DNA of 64,000 bases. It comes from Semisulcospira habei. Its lineage: Eukaryota; Mollusca; Gastropoda; Semisulcospiridae. The stretch is from assembly GCA_036245525.1 (NCBI GenBank), contig BTPG01000002.1, positions 121,745,451-121,809,450 of the forward strand, in the 5' to 3' direction. The notes beneath the pieces are model-generated. The model was not told where the DNA came from, did no database searches, and was given only the letters and a program-made list of their open reading frames with translations. Of the stretch, positions 60,596 to 64,000 are shown one piece after another. Within the stretch, counting starts at the first letter, position 1, and each line of letters opens with the position of its first letter. The position numbers and the translations under genes are program-made.

Positions 60596-62945
60596 TCACC
60601 TCCACTGCTGCATTCGAGAAACCTCGTGCTGAGAGGGCTTGCTGCACAACCGACAGGCGTGAAGAAGTAGTCTCTCCGGGCAAGGGTGAAAGAGATTCTG
60701 CCTGGGCTGCTTCAGCATCATGCGAGGCGTGGGGAGCCAGAGAGGAGGGTCCGTGGCGAGGCTCAAAAGAACTGTCGTCCAACTCCTGTTCCAACTGAAC
60801 GGGGCGACAAGTAGGACCGTGTTGCATCCACGGAGCTTGAAGAGCACCTTGGACGCTAGCGCCGAGGGAGGATAAGCGTAGGCCACGAGGCCCTCCCAGG
60901 AGGCGGGGTTGGGGGGGGGGGGGGTAATGAGTGGGAATCCCGTCGCCAACCAAACCTGGTCCATCTGAGCAGGTGAGGCCGGATCAACAGCGGGACTGGG
61001 ATCAGGGCTGCGAGATCTCCAGTGGACGGACACCAATGGAGCACGAAATGGAGCTGAAGCGGTCGCGAGTAGAGCCTGCCGAGGGGTAACAGGTCTGCCG
61101 CCACGCTGATTAGACCCAAGAGCTGGAGCCAAGTCCTGGCCGGAACCGCGTCCGCTAGAGACACCTGGTGGGCTAGGGACGCCAACTTCAGAATCTGAGC
61201 CTCCAGTAGACGCACCCTGTTGAGGTCGGTCAAGAATTCCATGCCAAGGTGGAGAACCCTGCAAGACGGAACTAAGTCCGATTTCCCCTCGTTGACGATA
61301 AACCCGAGCCGGCGGGTCCGGGATGGGCGAGACAAAAAGCGGAAGCTGCTTGTTCCATCTGGTTGCAAACAGGTCGATCATGGGCATCTCCCAGTGCGCA
61401 CAGATCATCCGGAAGATGTCCGGCCGGAGGGACCACTCGGTGTGGAGGAGCTGCCCTTAACGAGAGAGGGAGTATGCAAGAACATTCAGGTGTCCCGGGA
61501 TGTGTCGAGCTCGGAGCGTGATCCCACAATCTTTGCCCCACAGGAGAATCTGGTACAGTAGCATGCAGAGGGCTGGGGACCGAGTGCCGCCTTGCTTCTG
61601 TATATAAGCTACCACCGTCGCATTGTCGGACGGGATCAGTACTTCCTGGCCGAAGAGTCGCGTCTTCCAGTATATGAGCGCCAACCATACCGCTTCAACT
61701 CCAGCCAGTTGATGTGCTTGTCTCGGAGGTCTGAAGTCCATCAACCCGAGACGGCGCTGAATTCCGACAGTAAGTGAGCTCCCCAGCCGACGAAGCTTGC
61801 GTCTGCGCAGATCAAGAACTGAGGCGGGGTTGGGGGGGGGGGGAGGGGTAATGAGTGGGAATCCCATCGCCAACCAAACCTGGTCCATCTGAGCAGGTGA
61901 GACCGGATCAACAGCGGGACTGGGATCAGGGCTGCGAGACCTAAAGTGGACGGACGCCAGTGGAGCACCAAATGGAGCTGAAGCGGTCGCGAGTAGAGCC
62001 TGCCGAGGGGTAACAGGTCTGCCGCCACGCTGATTAGACCCAAGAGCTGGAGCCAAGTCCTGGCCGGAACCGCGTCCGCTAGAGACACCTGGTGGGCTAG
62101 GGACGCCAACTTCAGAATCTGAGCCTCCAGTAGACGCACCCTGTTGAGGTCGGTCAAGAATTCCATGCCAAGGTGGAGAACCCTGCAAGATTTCCCCTCG
62201 TTGACGATAAGCCTGAGCCGGCGAAGAAGCTCGTCCCTGTCCGCCTCTAGCGAGGCCGCCTCCTGGTTCTTGAGGAGTTAGTCGTCGAAATAATTGGAGG
62301 TAGGGCTTGAGGAAGTCTGTCTGGCTCTGGCCACTACGGCATCCATGATCCTCGTAAAGACCCAAGGGCTGAGGTTGAGACCGAAGGGGAGGGCCCGAAA
62401 CTGATAGACCACTCCTCGAAAGGCGAATCGCAGGCAACGGCGAGAGGCAGGGTGCATGGGAACGTGGAGGTACGCGTCCGAGAGGTCGAGACTGACAGCA
62501 TAGTCCATAGGCTGCACCGCGGCTTATAAGGCTCTTGCCGTTTCCATGCGGAAAGGGGGGGGGGGGCACAATGAACTTGTTCAAGGCCGAGAGGTCTATG
62601 ACAGATCGCCACTTGCCGCCGGGCTTTGGAACAACAAAGAGCCGACTGTAGAAGGTCGGTGAGTCGTAACGGGCTACTACTTCTGTGGCGGCCTTCTGGA
62701 GCAGAGCAGCGAACTCTCCCTGAAGAGCGACTGCCTTGCACTGGTCGACCGGCACGCGCGTCCAGAGGGGGGAGCGTCTCAGTGGGGGAGGAGTCCGAAA
62801 TGGGATCTGCAGGCTTTCCGATATCGTGTCGATAATGCAAGTGTCTTCCGGCAACAGCGACCGCCACTCGTCGCTGTGCCTTGCTAGCCTCCCGCCAACT
62901 GGAAACCCTGCAGGAATCGGCGGGGCGAAGCTGGGAGAGAGTCAC
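60596..62945 (-). pseudogene. D3 reverse transcriptase and RNase H, rearranged
   Basis: The RT part (62854-62280) has FYSRLFVVPKPGGKWRSVID, DAYLHVPMHPASRRCLRFAF, VYQFRALPFGLNLSPWVFT and SNYFDD followed by a TAA stop. The active site is therefore YFDD rather than YLDD. The thumb is HGILDRPQQGASTGG in one frame and MEFLTDLNRVRLLEAQ in another. RNase H appears as IPSDNATVVAYIQKQGG and HIPGHLNVLAYSLSR; the last Asp is replaced by Tyr (LAYSLSR versus LADSLSR in D2). The connector PMIDLFATRWNKQLPLF then jumps back into a second thumb copy. Confidence 0.75.
60903..62190 (-). repeat. Internal ~920-bp tandem duplication in D3
   Basis: AGGCGGGGTTGGGG onward at 60901 and again at 61822 are near identical for about 365 bp, at 920-921 bp spacing. 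The duplicated part is the RT thumb/connector. The space between copies holds the single RNase H copy and part of the connector. Confidence 0.82.
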
Positions 62946-63060
62946 TGGGCCCTCCCCCGCCCGGGCTTCCGGGCGTTCCTGGGCCAGGTGGGGTCCTGGG
63001 CCGGGAGGGAGCGGCCGCGAGCGGCCGGCGCTTGACGTCTGGTCCCGAAAGAGCGCCTGG

Positions 63061-64000
63061 TAACAAGCCGGGAGGTGGGTCTAAAGGTCCGCAGGGCGCC
63101 ACCCTCGTCCTTGCGGGCAGCTGGAATCCGGGGGTGGTCCACCCTAGGAGCGCTAGGCCACAGGTTCTTCGCCAAATCCTTTACCCCTTTTAGGTGGATC
63201 CGAAGAGGAGTGAACCGCCCAAAGGGGCACGGCGAACCTGAGAGCTAAAGGTTGAGGGGATGCCGGAGCAACTCTTCAGAACGGCGTCACGCCTCATCAA
63301 ATCACAGTTTGCGGCCGCTACCAGGGCGTTGGTCGCCGAGTGGTGCACTGCGCGATTTGCCGTCACGGCTAACACGTGGATGTCCCGCAAGCGTGCCTTG
63401 CTCGGCTGTTCCCAAAACGCCTCCACACCTCGAACCCCCGCCTGCGTAGCCAGATCCAGGAAACCCGCACACGCCAGGGAATTACGGATCAAACTTGCTG
63501 TCTGGTCGAGCCCGGGGGGGGGGGGGGGGGGGGGGGAGATGAACCGTCAAACCGGAGCCGAGCCTCCTGCCTGTAGCTTCGCCGCAGGATCCACAGCCGG
63601 AAGGAGGCAGACGAAAGCTTGAGAGTGACCCACATACCATTTCTGCCGGAACTTGATGTCGATATCAGTCGGCCACCGCCAGTCCGCAAAGAAACCTTCT
63701 CATGCAGCTTACCTTGGCAAAGATGTTCATTAAAGGCGTCCGAAAGGTCCCGAAATCCTGGAGGCTGAGGAAGAGTCTTAAAACGCTTCGACTGGAACGG
63801 GGCGTCCACAGAAGCCGCGGCCTTCCTTTTGAGCGGTGGTGACGGCGGGCATGCCTCCAAAGGAAAAATAGTGGAGATCAGACGGGCTACTTCATCCAAG
63901 GCACGAGGGGTCTCGGCAGACAAAGGTGCATCTCCTGCAGTGTCGGAAGCGGGGAGGCTGCGAGGGTGGGGAGAGGGAAAACTGTCATGAACCAAAAGGG
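63061..64000 (-). pseudogene. D3 gag-like region, C-terminal part
   Basis: From the right edge: LDEVARLISTIFPLEACPPS, KRKAAASVDAPFQSKRFKTL, PQPPGFRDLSDAFNEHLCQ and RNSLACAGFLDLATQAGVRG. These are the segments seen in D1, in the same order. A G run at 63513-63537 breaks the frame. The Cys-rich head would lie right of the window. Confidence 0.65.

Larger units (their letters stand above)
59351..64000 (-). mobile_element. D3: DIRS-like retrotransposon, continues past right edge
   Basis: The left end (ATTTTTCTCTAAAAGATATT, TTACCGATGGCATTACTATA) matches D1 and D2. Minus-strand order from the right is gag-like (64000-63190), RT (62945-62280), RNase H and a duplicated RT thumb segment, then recombinase (60502-59690). 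The recombinase C-terminus is deleted up to the terminal repeat. The orientation is the same as the host gene. Confidence 0.82.

Overview
The window is animal nuclear DNA. It shows phase-consistent GT-AG exons separated by long introns, non-LTR retrotransposons of several clades, DIRS-like tyrosine-recombinase retrotransposons, TTAA-bounded hairpin MITEs, a tRNA-derived SINE and many microsatellites. No operon, ribosome-binding site, CRISPR array or other prokaryotic feature was seen. The mix suggests a marine invertebrate, most likely a mollusc; that is an inference from repeat content and from the extracellular gene, not a direct identification.

One host gene runs right to left (minus strand) across about 52.7 kb. 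I found 17 coding exons between 59059 and 6363. Joined in order they stay in frame for 3,329 nt (about 1,109 residues). They encode nine VWC-like ten-cysteine modules separated by Pro/Thr/Gly-rich linkers, and the last exon carries an ShKT domain. Each module is normally split into exon A (first half, six of seven exactly 115 nt, phase 1 to 2) and exon B (second half plus linker, phase 2 to 1), so the A+B unit is phase 1-1 symmetric. One module (30869-31243) is a single exon equal to an exact A+B fusion. The first seen exon is a B exon and the last ends in a consensus donor, so the gene probably continues past both window edges. It is probably a secreted or extracellular-matrix protein; its role is unknown.

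Region by region: 1-2408 holds a Jockey-like LINE (minus; ORF1 with CCHC knuckles, start of ORF2). 2409-6113 is a 5'-truncated LINE-A copy (plus) broken by a foldback element and a LINE-B fragment. 6363-6580 is the VWC-ShKT exon. 7275-15420 is a chimeric DIRS-like element (D1). 16011-20839 has three exons, TTAA hairpins and an R-family repeat. 21163-22490 is a second R-family repeat. 22513-28413 is the most complete DIRS-like element (D2). 28590-33349 has four exons, hairpins and an L2/Rex1-like LINE fragment. 34549-39592 is a nested stack: pogo-like element containing LINE-A2 containing a Harbinger-like MITE. 39690-40998 is an R-family remnant with a foldback element and a SINE. 41139-42111 has two exons. 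42318-46270 is a full-length but frameshifted LINE-B with target duplications. 46781-52589 has five exons, hairpins and an R-family array. About 52760-55920 is a CR1/L2-like LINE (plus) with an uninterrupted 938-codon ORF. 56563-59059 has two exons around a 20-copy 73-bp minisatellite. 59351-64000 is a third DIRS-like element (D3), cut by the window edge.

Most of the DNA is therefore mobile elements accumulated in the introns of one modular gene. All three DIRS-like elements lie in the same orientation as the gene. The most interesting signals are the exon architecture, the precise A+B exon fusion, and the hairpin family whose arms change in a coordinated way between copies.
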